Assembly (NCBI RefSeq): GCF_037023725.1
Contig: NZ_CP146078.1
Coordinates: 1-64,000, forward strand
DNA from: Pseudomonas bubulae
GTDB taxonomy: Bacteria; Pseudomonadota; Gammaproteobacteria; Pseudomonadales; Pseudomonadaceae
Reading direction: 5' to 3'
DNA length: 64,000 nucleotides
In this document: piece by piece, positions 54,779-62,284 of the stretch
How the letters are laid out: each line of letters starts with the position of its first letter
Position numbering within the stretch: the stretch's first letter is position 1
Program-made: the position numbers and the translations under genes
Notes under the pieces: model-generated
Databases searched by the model: none
Told to the model about the DNA's origin: nothing
What the model saw: the letters and a program-made list of their open reading frames with translations, nothing else

Positions 54779-55863
54779 TGGATGACCTCCATCTTTTCAA
54801 ACACGTACTGAGTCATTACACAAATCTCTTTTGTCGCATCACGCGCAGCGGTTTTCTTGATTTCCCACACGGGAATTTGATTACCCAGCGCCTCAGCAAT
54901 GCTGTCACGTTGGCGGATGTCAAAAGGCATTACCAAGTCGGCATAGGCATCGCGCAAGATCGCCATGTTTTCAACGTGACGCGGAATCTTGACGTTGTAG
55001 CGGTTCGGCAGCATTCCAATGAATTGCAGGGTCGGGTTTGCTTCGCGCAGGTTCTGAATGACGGCAACCATTTTTTCCATGCCCTGCAGGCTGTATGGCT
55101 CCAGCTCCACCGGAGACATAACAAAATCAGCGCTCAACAGTGCCGATGCCATTACGTTGCTGAGGAATGGCGGCGTGTCGATCAGGCAAACATCGAAATA
55201 CTGCGAAAGCGCCTCAACATGGGTGCGCAGCAGCGTTGCAGCGTCTTCCAGGTCAAGCTTTTCAATGTTGGCCAAGCGATCATCATTGTGAATCAGGGTG
55301 ATACCCGAATTATCGCGGTCGGCAAAAAAAGACAGTACAAGGTCTGGCGAATCATCAAACATCTGGCTAGCGAACAGGCCGCACGCATGGGCCTCCAGGG
55401 TGTAGCTCGCGTTGCCCTGTGGATCGAGGTCGATCACAACAACGCGCAAGCCACGGCGCGCACCATCGAACGCTAGGTGGCAGGTCGTCATGGTCTTCCC
55501 TTGCCCCCCCTTCTGAATCGCATTTGCCAGTGTCTTCATTTTCATTTTCAGGATTCCGTTTTTTTGTGTGTCTGTTCCCACTTCTTCACAATGAATGCCT
55601 GGTGCGCTGGCAGAATCGCCGTTACCCGCTCGTAACCTCTCGGGACTGCACTCTGCTCCTGGAACGCTGACCACACTCGCCGTACTGCCTGCGAGATTGC
55701 CCCCGCCGTCAACTCCAACTCCTGCGCGTAGTGCGCTTGAGGTTTGCCCAATACCAAAACCCCGTGCGCTATCTCCAGCGTCTGAGGCGATACATTCAGG
55801 TCTTTGGTTGTTTCCGCAAACTGGGCCTCGGTCATGGTTTTTTTGGTCATGGATCATACCCAT
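54775..55863 (-). CDS. incC: IncC (ParA-family partition ATPase), long form; short form starts at 55545
   Basis: Predicted 362 residues from ATG 55863 (MGMIHDQKNHD) and 256 from the internal ATG 55545 (MKMKTLANAIQKGGQGKTMT), matching the IncC1/IncC2 pair of RP4 (364/259). Deviant Walker A KGGQGKTMTTCHLAF, Walker B region VVVIDLDPQGNAS and DVCLIDTPPFL are present. The N-terminal ~105 residues of the long form are encoded over korA in another frame, so their odd composition is expected. The short-form start is 2 bases past the korA stop. The partner of KorB in segregation. Confidence 0.9.
   Translation of the reverse strand: MGMIHDQKNHDRGPVCGNNQRPECIASDAGDSARGFGIGQTSSALRAGVGVDGGGNLAGSTASVVSVPGAECSPERLRAGNGDSASAPGIHCEEVGTDTQKNGILKMKMKTLANAIQKGGQGKTMTTCHLAFDGARRGLRVVVIDLDPQGNASYTLEAHACGLFASQMFDDSPDLVLSFFADRDNSGITLIHNDDRLANIEKLDLEDAATLLRTHVEALSQYFDVCLIDTPPFLSNVMASALLSADFVMSPVELEPYSLQGMEKMVAVIQNLREANPTLQFIGMLPNRYNVKIPRHVENMAILRDAYADLVMPFDIRQRDSIAEALGNQIPVWEIKKTAARDATKEICVMTQYVFEKMEVIQ
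55548..55850 (-). CDS. korA: KorA (TrfB) global repressor
   Basis: Predicted 100-residue repressor (RP4 KorA: 101). Helix-turn-helix in KPQAHYAQELELTAGAISQAVRRVW, then the dimerisation segment RVTAILPAHQAFIVKKWE. It is embedded in the 5' part of the long incC frame, the same overlapping layout as RP4. Its own promoter carries KorA-type and KorB operators (55922-55986), giving autoregulation. Confidence 0.93.
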   Translation of the reverse strand: MTKKTMTEAQFAETTKDLNVSPQTLEIAHGVLVLGKPQAHYAQELELTAGAISQAVRRVWSAFQEQSAVPRGYERVTAILPAHQAFIVKKWEQTHKKTES

Positions 55864-55921
55864 AATTAGCTCCGCACCTGGCAAGTTGATCAAAGCGGTG
55901 TCCGCCGCTGCATGCCAAGAA

Positions 55922-55986
55922 GTTTAGCTAAACTATAGTGTCAGGTCAATGATTTTAGCCGCTAAAATCCATTTATTTAGCTAAAC
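55922..55986 (-). promoter_or_regulatory. korA-incC-korB promoter with KorA and KorB operators
   Basis: GTTTAGCTAAAC (55922-55933) and ATTTAGCTAAAC (55975-55986) are KorA-type operators; TTTAGCCGCTAAA (55954-55966) is a perfect KorB operator between them. A TATAGT -10 candidate read leftward abuts the first KorA site, so KorA would block RNA polymerase. Matches the RP4 arrangement in principle. Confidence 0.85.
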
Positions 55987-56033
55987 AAAAAGGCCCTGTA
56001 GGGCCTTCGTTCACTTCGCGCGGTGATATTGAG

Positions 56034-56369
56034 TTACTTAACGCCTTTGGGCTTGAACACCGACACAAAGAAGGTGAGTGCCACCAGGGCCGCGAAGTGC
56101 AGGGAAAATGTCCATCCTGCGTGGCTACCTGGCGTGTCCCAGTGCCAAACCATCAAAACCCCTTGAAACACTACGTCGAGAGCCAGAAGCCAGCGCAGAA
56201 CCGGCCAGGCAAGCGCGACAACAAACCACAGAACCTTAACAACCCCCGAAAAAGCCTTTTTAGTCGCACCTGGCCCACTAGGTGCCTTTAGGGGTGCTGA
56301 CTCAGGAACAGCGTCAAGGGCCTGTTGGGCACCTTCGCTACCTGGAAACTTGTATACGTTGTTAGCCAT
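56034..56369 (-). CDS. KleE-like small membrane protein
   Basis: Predicted 111-residue protein: a short KFPG-containing cytoplasmic tail (MANNVYKFPGSEGAQQAL), a Pro-rich linker, and two or three hydrophobic segments (VLWFVVALAWPVLRWLLALD; FSLHFAALVALTFFVSVF). The pattern and position (between korA and kleA) fit the kleE gene of IncP-1. ATG at 56369 has GAGGGG upstream. KleE's role is thought to be stable inheritance; membrane location is predicted. Confidence 0.7.
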   Translation of the reverse strand: MANNVYKFPGSEGAQQALDAVPESAPLKAPSGPGATKKAFSGVVKVLWFVVALAWPVLRWLLALDVVFQGVLMVWHWDTPGSHAGWTFSLHFAALVALTFFVSVFKPKGVK

Positions 56370-56480
56370 AACTTGACCCCTCCCATGCGATTGCATGAAC
56401 ATGCTACCTGCAAGCACCTGGCTTGGGCTTGATGTGTCCGCATCGGGTCAAGTGCCCCGGAGCAATCCGGGGCGCTTCAA

Positions 56481-56744
56481 TCACCTTGGCGGATAAGCCA
56501 GGTTTTTTGCCTTTTCGACCGCTTCCGCTGAAAACTTCCCTTTGGCGTCACCTTCCAAGCTGCAAGCCGACAGGTTAGCCCGCTCTCTTAGCTGTTCCGC
56601 TTGGCGGATCAGCAGTTGAGCCTTGCGCGTTGCTTCTGCCGCCTGGCGAGTCAACTCCTGAATGGTGTCTCGGCGCTGCTGCAGGTCGGTGGTTTCAACC
56701 CCTGGCAGTAGATCAATCCAAGGCATAATACGCTGTTGATTCAT
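56481..56744 (-). CDS. KleA-like protein
   Basis: Predicted 87-residue helical protein: RIMPWIDLLPGVETTDLQQR, then a long charged helix (QAAEATRKAQLLIRQAEQLR) and SAEAVEKAKNLAY. This resembles KleA of IncP-1 in opening and size. Preceded by a promoter with KorC-, KorA- and KorB-type operators. Role in plasmid maintenance inferred from the family. Confidence 0.7.
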   Translation of the reverse strand: MNQQRIMPWIDLLPGVETTDLQQRRDTIQELTRQAAEATRKAQLLIRQAEQLRERANLSACSLEGDAKGKFSAEAVEKAKNLAYPPR

Positions 56745-56760
56745 CGGGTTCCGACTCCGG

Positions 56761-56862
56761 TCATTGACCTGGGCAAATTGCCTGGCCTTGAATTACATTA
56801 TAGGGCTTAAAGTCCTATTTTTCCAGATTTATTTAGCTAAAGATCGGATTTTAGCCGCTAAA
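56761..56862 (-). promoter_or_regulatory. kle promoter with stacked KorC, KorA and KorB operators
   Basis: From the gene outward: a conserved leader motif TGACCTGGGCAAATTGCCTG (56765 onward), a KorC-like palindrome TAGGGCTTAAAGTCCTA (56801-56817), a KorA-type site ATTTAGCTAAAG (56831-56842) and a perfect KorB site TTTAGCCGCTAAA (56850-56862). Three repressors probably converge on this promoter. Confidence 0.8.
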
Positions 56863-56866
56863 ATTC

Positions 56867-57142
56867 TTATTTCTGGTGTCCAACCCATATGCGCTCTATG
56901 CCCGCCATATCGGCCAAAATAGCCCAAGCGGCATAGGGAATAGGTGCATCGCCTCCTGTCCAGCGGCGGATCTGTCTGCCACCATGAATGCCTAAAAGTT
57001 TTGCAGCGTCGGCCCCACTAAGACCTCTTGGTGGATCAATTCGCAAAAGTATTTCCCGAACTTCTTCCGGGGTAGGCTGCTCCCAACCAGCCGCAGGCCG
57101 GAAACACTCCGGCCTAATGTCAAACCTGACAGTGTCAGTCAT
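56867..57142 (-). CDS. korC: KorC-like repressor
   Basis: Predicted 91-residue DNA-binding protein. VRFDIRPECFRPAAGWEQPT is followed by a helix-turn-helix (LSGADAAKLLGIHGGRQIRRW) and DAPIPYAAWAILADMAG, closely resembling KorC of IncP-1 plasmids. It should bind the TAGGGC...GCCCTA palindromes seen upstream of kleA, klcA and the gene at 58273. Overlaps the klcB-like gene by four bases; last gene of the klcA operon. Confidence 0.82.
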   Translation of the reverse strand: MTDTVRFDIRPECFRPAAGWEQPTPEEVREILLRIDPPRGLSGADAAKLLGIHGGRQIRRWTGGDAPIPYAAWAILADMAGIERIWVGHQK

Positions 57143-57705
57143 TCGCTGTCTCTCTTTTCTGTTCTGGTGTCCATCCGGGCTTTTGCCCTAGCCTGGTTGA
57201 GTCTTGTCTTTGCCGATTCAGCCCATTTCCGAACCTGGAACGCCTGGTGTGCAGGCAACACGGCATCGACCAACACAAAACCTGGGGGAATGCTCTCGTC
57301 TAATTTAGACAGTTCCCTATCCAGTATCTCAAGAATGCTTAGGTCATAGGAAATATGAGCCTCATGCAATTCCATCGTGTGCCTACAGGCATTAAGTGGA
57401 TTGCCGGAATAGCAAACCATCAGGTCATAATACCCCACTTCATCCAGCCCCCGGCGCTTGAGGTCGTCGTGCTTAGCGATGGATCGAGCAAGCGTTGCGC
57501 GGTATGTCTGTACTCGTGTTTCTAACTTCAACTTTCGCTTAATTGGCTCGCTCGTCAGACTGTCTAAATCAGCGCTAGTGTCGGGCACTGTACCCGCTGG
57601 TCGCGGCCCTACATCCTTTCCCCACGGGTACTGCGCCAGTAACTGAGCTATCGCCTCCTTGTCGGCTTCGTCCCGTACCTGGCTGGCCTTTTCGTTGAAT
57701 GTCAT
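57139..57705 (-). CDS. KlcB-like protein with a KorA-type C-terminal segment
   Basis: Predicted 188-residue protein. The N-terminal part is helical and charged; near the C-terminus FVLVDAVLPAHQAFQVRKWA closely resembles the KorA dimerisation segment (VTAILPAHQAFIVKKWE in this plasmid). It lies between klcA and korC where RK2 has klcB. It could form mixed contacts with KorA, an inference from that shared segment. The helix-turn-helix of KorA is not present. Confidence 0.6.
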   Translation of the reverse strand: MTFNEKASQVRDEADKEAIAQLLAQYPWGKDVGPRPAGTVPDTSADLDSLTSEPIKRKLKLETRVQTYRATLARSIAKHDDLKRRGLDEVGYYDLMVCYSGNPLNACRHTMELHEAHISYDLSILEILDRELSKLDESIPPGFVLVDAVLPAHQAFQVRKWAESAKTRLNQARAKARMDTRTEKRDSE

Positions 57706-57721
57706 TGGTCTGTCCCAGTAG

Positions 57722-57750
57722 AAAAAGCCCGGTGGTTAACCGGGCCTTTT
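57722..57750 (-). terminator. Hairpin between klcA and the klcB-like gene
   Basis: GCCCGGT (57727-57733) pairs with ACCGGGC (57739-57745). Read leftward it ends in a T-rich tract (GGGCTTTTTC), so it may attenuate transcription into klcB-korC. Confidence 0.65.
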
Positions 57751-57752
57751 GA

Positions 57753-58187
57753 TCAGTCAATGGTGGTCAAAATGGCCTGCGCTTCCGCGTGCTCCAGCGC
57801 GAATTCTCGCAACTTGTGGTAAAGGTCGATGAACCGATCTGACTCGTTTTCAGGGATGCGTGCCGCCAAAAGACGGCCCAATACGAAAAGCATCAGCGTG
57901 ACCCCAGCAGCCTCTGCACTCATGCGCTCGGAGCAATAATTATCTGCGACCACCACATGCTGCTCTTTGTCAGTGTCCAACGCTGCAAAAAAGCCGCCGT
58001 TACTGAAGGTGTAAAAATTCCAGTACCCGCCCTGGTAGTCCTGCACCAAACGATCGGCATGGACGTACAGCAGGTTTTCACCGGCCATGAAGTATTTGCC
58101 GAAGTAGGTAGGAAAGAAGTCGAGGCGGTCAGCATCTGCAACGATGGTGGCGGTAACGGGGGGGCTTTCTTGATCTTGAATAGTCAT
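57753..58187 (-). CDS. klcA: KlcA antirestriction protein (ArdB family)
   Basis: Predicted 144-residue protein that inhibits type I restriction without mimicking DNA. DRLDFFPTYFGKYFMAGENL, then YWNFYTFSNGGFFAAL and MSAEAAGVTLMLFVLGRLL match KlcA/ArdB. Normal length. A KorC-like operator at 58241-58257 lies in its promoter, so it is probably switched on transiently when the plasmid enters a new host without KorC. First gene of klcA-klcB-korC. Confidence 0.93.
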   Translation of the reverse strand: MTIQDQESPPVTATIVADADRLDFFPTYFGKYFMAGENLLYVHADRLVQDYQGGYWNFYTFSNGGFFAALDTDKEQHVVVADNYCSERMSAEAAGVTLMLFVLGRLLAARIPENESDRFIDLYHKLREFALEHAEAQAILTTID

Positions 58188-58194
58188 CGGATTA

Positions 58195-58260
58195 TTCCGG
58201 TATTGACCTGGGCTACATGCCCGGCCTTCAGAAACAAGTATAGGGCTTAAAGCCCTATAC
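58195..58260 (-). promoter_or_regulatory. klcA promoter/leader with KorC-like operator
   Basis: Perfect palindrome TAGGGCTTAAAGCCCTA (58241-58257, extending to TATA on both sides) followed toward the gene by the conserved leader TTGACCTGGGC...GCCCGGCC. RK2 KorC binds a similar TAGGGC...GCCCTA site. Confidence 0.82.
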
Positions 58261-58272
58261 CGTCAAACAGTA

Positions 58273-58614
58273 TTAGTGGATTCTGTCGTTCCGCGAGTAA
58301 TTTTCGCAGGGACTTACCACCCTCAAAATGGGCCGCTGCGAAGGCTTGGCATCCTTCGCCTGGAGCTGCGCCAGACGCTCTACAGACGCCGCCAGACGAT
58401 CTTTAAGGGCCTGGACTGCGCTAGTCCACTGATCCAAATCGAAAGCGGTGGCACGTTTGCAGGAGAGCAGAGCACTCTCGTCCAACACGCGATTGGCGAC
58501 TTCTTGCCAGCCCTGAACCTCACGCACTCCAACGCAAGCAAGGTAGTGACTGTTTGCCAGGCGGAAAAGGCGATCAGTTTCAGTGCGCAGAACAGCAACT
58601 TTGACAGTATTCAT
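58273..58614 (-). CDS. Hypothetical protein under KorC-type control
   Basis: Predicted 113-residue protein starting MNTVKVAVLRTETDRLFRLA; mostly helical (WTSAVQALKDRLAASVERLA), two cysteines near HYLACVGVREVQ and in SCKRA. No family recognised. The ATG at 58614 sits in the same leader context as klcA and kleA (CATCCGATG), supporting this start over one at 58740. Its promoter has a KorC-like palindrome, making it a third member of the klc/kle regulon. Confidence 0.72.
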   Translation of the reverse strand: MNTVKVAVLRTETDRLFRLANSHYLACVGVREVQGWQEVANRVLDESALLSCKRATAFDLDQWTSAVQALKDRLAASVERLAQLQAKDAKPSQRPILRVVSPCENYSRNDRIH

Positions 58615-58624
58615 CGGATGAATT

Positions 58625-58690
58625 CCGGTAAATGACCTGGGCAAACTGCCCGGCCTCTGCATATCATTGTAGGGCTTTAAGCCCTGTATT
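58625..58690 (-). promoter_or_regulatory. Promoter/leader with KorC-like operator for the gene at 58273
   Basis: TAGGGCTTTAAGCCCTG (58670-58686) plus the leader ATGACCTGGGCAAACTGCCC, nearly identical to those of klcA and kleA. Confidence 0.78.
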
Positions 58691-58820
58691 GCAAACAATT
58701 TTCGTGACTGGTTACTGACACTTGGGGGGCTTTCTGGCAATTCCCTTTGGTGTTCAACCTGCCTTGCACTCTCGAATTAGAACGAAAATACTGTCCATTT
58801 TTTGAATGGCTAAGGGTCAT

Positions 58821-59579
58821 ATGGCTGTCGATTGGAAGAACATAGGCTTACCGAGATGGTATGACTGCAAGCTGGGACGCTTGAAAGACCAGGCCCTGGC
58901 ACGGCTTGTTGGAACAACGAAAGGCCGAATCCGCGCCCGACGCCTGGCGTTAGGAATTGCGGCATGTTCGGTCAATCAAGTAATTGAGCCTTTCCGTCAC
59001 TTGCTAGGGGTCGAATCAGATCGCGTTATTGCCGCTCGATGCGGCGCGTCCATTTCCAGCGTGACAACCTATCGCGAATCTCTAGGCATCCCGCCGAAGC
59101 CTCGGCCAGTCCCACTTACAAGAAAGCAACGCATCCCCTTAGATCACCCTGTGAGGCCTTACAAGGCGCTTCTCGGCCTTGTCAGTGACCAGGACATTGC
59201 GAATCTTGCAGGCGTGTCTCTCGCCACAGCCAAGGCATTACGGGAGACATTCGACTTCAAGCCTGCAGCGCCATTGCCAGAAACGCCGGAACGGGTCTCG
59301 ATACCGAATTATCAAGGCCCGTGGCTTGGGTACGAGTCGTTGTTTGGAAGCATGTCTGCGGCAAAAATCAGTAGGGCAGTGGGGGTGCCTTTCTCAGTCG
59401 TTGAACAGCGACAGGCGTTCTTCGGTGTCACGCCATATCAGCGCGTATCGCGCGTAGATCGCTACGAGCATCTAGTAGGTGTCGTTCCTAACAATGTGCT
59501 GGCAAAGCTTGCAGGCGTCTCACCAGCTCGCATTGCGGACATTCGCAAACGCAAAGATTCAAAACGCGAACCGTCTTAA
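58821..59579 (+). CDS. Protein of five tandem helix-turn-helix-like repeats
   Basis: Predicted 252-residue protein made of five ~36-residue units with the pattern Y..LLG..SD..IA..AGVS...V...R...GI. Units start near residues 14, 55, 110, 168 and 212 (e.g. SDQDIANLAGVSLATAKALR and PNNVLAKLAGVSPARIADIR). Each looks like one helix-turn-helix. The ATG at 58821 follows AAGGG; one at 58806 has no ribosome site. No family recognised. Reads rightward, against most of the klc/kle genes. A sequence-specific DNA-binding role is likely, perhaps at repeated sites; targets unknown. Confidence 0.8.
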   Translation: MAVDWKNIGLPRWYDCKLGRLKDQALARLVGTTKGRIRARRLALGIAACSVNQVIEPFRHLLGVESDRVIAARCGASISSVTTYRESLGIPPKPRPVPLTRKQRIPLDHPVRPYKALLGLVSDQDIANLAGVSLATAKALRETFDFKPAAPLPETPERVSIPNYQGPWLGYESLFGSMSAAKISRAVGVPFSVVEQRQAFFGVTPYQRVSRVDRYEHLVGVVPNNVLAKLAGVSPARIADIRKRKDSKREPS

Positions 59580-59616
59580 CACTTGAGGGGCCAATTCACC
59601 TGGCCAGCCCATCTAA

Positions 59617-60327
59617 TTACGCTGCCGGTGCCGGTGCCGCTTTTTGACCCGTGAAAAGCTCTCGGTACCCGCGCATGAAATACTTGTTCGGCTCCTTTTT
59701 CTTGACGTCTTCTGAATGTTCACGCGACAGGTTCGCGAGCAGCCCGCAGTTGATCAAAAATGCGTTTGCCCTGGGAATCCGCTTCTCAGCCACTCCGGTC
59801 TTTTCGCTGATGGTTTCGAACGATGCCATTGTGAACATCGTCTTGTTGTCTCGTGCAAAAGCAAAGTAGAGAAATAGCTTAAGCGCATCGAGCTCGCAGA
59901 CGGACCGTTTCTGGAACATCTGAAAAGGCTCGATATGAGTGCTCTGCAAGACGTTATAAAGCGGCCTTGCCGGCAACTTGCACCAGTTGCCACTGAAGTC
60001 GTAACCCGCAAACACGTACCTGCATTTGCGACCTTCCTTTTCGCTTTTGATCCTGCCTGCAACAACCAGTCCTTCCAAGCCGGCAGCGACGAGCTGCCGG
60101 CTCAACCCTGTAATTCCCATCAGACGGGTGTAAGTCATCTCGGCTATCAGCTTGCAGCCGTCATCCCTCCATTTTTCTTCGGCCTGGGTCAGGAGAGCGA
60201 TGTACAGCTGCAATGCCGCAATCGCGGTCGATCGAGAAACCTTGACTTGGTTTGACCAGCCAAAATCTCGCAGCCCTCCCTCCTTGATCCATATCGCTGG
60301 CATTCGCACCCAAGGCAGCAATCTCAT
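59617..60327 (-). CDS. Hypothetical winged-helix-like protein
   Basis: Predicted 236-residue protein: STAIAALQLYIALLTQAEEK, then TYTRLMGITGLSRQLVAAGLEGLVVAGRIKSEK with winged-helix character, and a second such segment FETISEKTGVAEKRIPRANAFL. Resembles regulatory or replication-type helix-turn-helix proteins in layout but no family is recognised. It overlaps the upstream small membrane-protein gene (ATGA) and converges with the five-repeat gene. Confidence 0.65.
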   Translation of the reverse strand: MRLLPWVRMPAIWIKEGGLRDFGWSNQVKVSRSTAIAALQLYIALLTQAEEKWRDDGCKLIAEMTYTRLMGITGLSRQLVAAGLEGLVVAGRIKSEKEGRKCRYVFAGYDFSGNWCKLPARPLYNVLQSTHIEPFQMFQKRSVCELDALKLFLYFAFARDNKTMFTMASFETISEKTGVAEKRIPRANAFLINCGLLANLSREHSEDVKKKEPNKYFMRGYRELFTGQKAAPAPAA

Positions 60328-60458
60328 TTCCCAGCTCCTTGCATTCCGATTACGACGATAGCAGCGAACACTGCTAGTGAAAGAACCAACGGTACTAAGC
60401 GATCTGCGTTAGTAGCGAGGCGTTCCAATGCTTCTACTACTTTGCGAAAACTGTTCAT
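60324..60458 (-). CDS. 44-residue single-span membrane protein
   Basis: Predicted peptide MNSFRKVVEALERLATNADR followed by one hydrophobic helix (LVPLVLSLAVFAAIVVIGM) and a short tail QGAGK. Its TGA overlaps the ATG of the next gene, and an AAGGAG for that gene lies within its last codons, indicating translational coupling. An amphipathic N-terminus plus one helix recalls small regulatory membrane peptides. Function unknown. Confidence 0.6.
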   Translation of the reverse strand: MNSFRKVVEALERLATNADRLVPLVLSLAVFAAIVVIGMQGAGK

Positions 60459-60776
60459 TAGCCAGATCTCAAATGACTTGTGATGCGGCCTTTGTAACGA
60501 TCTGGCGAACCTCTCTCTAGAATAAGGTGATCGAAATTTAAAAAAAATATATTTAAAAACCTATATAAAACAGTTAGTTATTAGCTTTTTTAAAAGTCTT
60601 TAATATTCACTTATTGGTTCACGAACGGTAGATTTTCGACTGAAATCCTGAAAAGTCCAACTAACCGTGCGTCAGACGGGCAGCTCGCACCGCGTCAGAA
60701 TAGGATTGCCTTCTGCTTTTTCTGGCGCTCCCGCGTCAACCTGGGTTTAGTTTCATTGCTCCAAAAACCCAAAGTC
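60459..60776. other. AT-rich region upstream of the small membrane-protein gene
   Basis: Strongly AT-rich from 60530 to 60610, probably promoter DNA for the leftward pair. Near 60751-60771 is a degenerate copy of the TTCCATTGCTCCCCAAACCC motif seen around oriV. No gene recognised. Confidence 0.5.
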
Positions 60777-60794
60777 TGAATCGCCCCGGGTTTT

Positions 60795-61676
60795 CTAGAC
60801 ACTCTCAAGGCTCGCTGCGTAACGCTTTTCAAACTCTACCGGTGACAGCTGATTGTTGAAACTGTGGCGTCGTTTTGGGTTGTAAAACATCTCGATGTAA
60901 TCGAACACATCATCTCGAGCATCCTGGCGTGTAGTGTAGATTTTACGCTTGATCCGTTCCCGCTTCAGCAACTGGAAAAAGCTCTCCGCCACAGCGTTGT
61001 CGTGGCAATTACCTCGACGACTCATGCTGGCTACCAGGTTGTTAGCTTTCAAGAAGCTTCGCCAGTCTGAGCTGCTGTACTGACTGCCTTGATCCGAGTG
61101 GATCATCACCTCTTGCTTCGGCTTACGTCTCCAAACCGCCATCAGCAGTGCATCAATGGCTACGTCGCTGGTCATCTGCGACTTCATTGACCAACCAATG
61201 ATCTGGCGTGAAAACAGATCGAGCACCACGGCCAAATACAGCCAGCCTTCATATGTTCGGATGTAGGTAATGTCTGTGACCCAAACTTTGTTGGGTTCTC
61301 TGACATCGAATTGGCGCTTCAGTAAGTTCGGTGAGGCAACGGCTGGCTTACCACCGTATTTTCCAGGCCTCCGTCGATACCCAGTCTGAGAACGTAAACC
61401 TTCAAGGCGCATCAACCTAGCCACCCGGTGACGGCCACAGCTCTCACCAACCTCTCGCAGGTCATCATGGATCTTTCGATAGCCATAAACGCCACCGCTT
61501 TCCAGCCAGGAGTGTTTGATCAATCCAAGCAGTCGCTGATCGTCCTTGGCTCGCGCAGATTTTGGTTCTGACAGCCACGCGTAGTAGCCGCTGGGATGAA
61601 CCTTGAGCGTCAGGCAAAGCCGTCGAATCGCGTAATGACCCGCTTGCTGCTTAATAAAGGCGTACTTCAGCCGCAC
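60795..61676 (-). CDS. IS3-family transposase OrfB
   Basis: Predicted 293-residue DDE integrase. Catalytic contexts: KVWVTDITYIRTYEG (Asp), IHSDQGSQYSS (Asp) and NAVAESFFQLLKRE (Glu), ending FNNQLSPVEFEKRYA. The N-terminal HTH_21 segment YGYRKIHDDLREVG is intact. It is made as a fusion with OrfA by programmed -1 frameshifting in the short overlap (61667-61676), and alone starts at 61676. Confidence 0.94.
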   Translation of the reverse strand: MRLKYAFIKQQAGHYAIRRLCLTLKVHPSGYYAWLSEPKSARAKDDQRLLGLIKHSWLESGGVYGYRKIHDDLREVGESCGRHRVARLMRLEGLRSQTGYRRRPGKYGGKPAVASPNLLKRQFDVREPNKVWVTDITYIRTYEGWLYLAVVLDLFSRQIIGWSMKSQMTSDVAIDALLMAVWRRKPKQEVMIHSDQGSQYSSSDWRSFLKANNLVASMSRRGNCHDNAVAESFFQLLKRERIKRKIYTTRQDARDDVFDYIEMFYNPKRRHSFNNQLSPVEFEKRYAASLESV

Positions 61677-61945
61677 TCCTTGGCAAAGTACGCGGCGGCC
61701 TTTTTTAAGATGTCTCGCTCCTCCGTCACCCGTTTCAGCTCGGCACGTAGACGACGAACCTCAGCGCTCTGATCATCCTCCTCAACGCGCTGTTCCTGGG
61801 GCTTGGTGTAGCGCTTAACCCAGGCATAGAGGCTGTGCACAGACACACCCAATCGTGCAGCCACCTCCGAGACAGGAAGCTGCTTTTCGGTCACTTGCTT
61901 GACCGCCTGGATTTTGAATTCTTCGGGATAACGCTGGTTGCTCAT
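61667..61945 (-). CDS. IS3-family OrfA
   Basis: Predicted 92-residue helix-turn-helix protein (YPEEFKIQAVKQVTEKQLPV, VAARLGVSVHSLYAWVKRY) with a leucine-zipper-like C-terminus (EVRRLRAELKRVTEERDILK). Binds the IS ends and supplies the N-terminus of the OrfAB transposase. The overlap with orfB is 10 bases. Confidence 0.93.
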   Translation of the reverse strand: MSNQRYPEEFKIQAVKQVTEKQLPVSEVAARLGVSVHSLYAWVKRYTKPQEQRVEEDDQSAEVRRLRAELKRVTEERDILKKAAAYFAKECG

Positions 61946-62007
61946 GGCACCTCCTAATGGGCCTCATTTTAAGGCTTGGAGGTGTCTACGAAACTAGGGG
62001 CGATTCA

Positions 62008-62282
62008 CGACTCAAAGCGCTGCTTGCTGAGATGGATGCCAAAAAGCAGCCATCAACGCCCATCCCAACTGATGATTTGAAAATCAAAATCCAGACCGTA
62101 CGGAGCGTAATCTGTGTCCCCACAGTTATGGGTGGATACACCTACCAATACCGCGAGGAGCTACGTGTGCGAAAGGACGAGTGATAGCCGACATCAGAGC
62201 CTTGGCTAAGCCAGCGTCTTGATATCGTTGCAGGTCGAGGATTGGGGGATTCTTCGAAAAGGGGAATCCCCTTTCAGGGGGC
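62008..62282. other. Short region between the IS and the origin repeats
   Basis: A frame across 61957-62184 is open but does not look like a protein. Nothing else recognised up to the first origin-region repeat at 62285. Confidence 0.4.
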
Positions 62283-62284
62283 TG

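Larger units (their letters stand above)
60777..62007 (-). mobile_element. IS3-family insertion sequence, complete
   Basis: A 1231-bp element with terminal repeats starting TGAATCGCCCC at both ends (left 60777-60806, right 61979-62007 inverted). They enclose overlapping orfA and orfB on the minus strand. No clear 3-4 bp target duplication (GTC left, CGA right). It separates the unknown genes from the origin region. Confidence 0.88.

Noticed and set aside
61957..62184. 75-codon frame to the right of the IS3 element
   Set aside because: Begins inside the IS terminus, lacks a ribosome site, and has no recognisable features.
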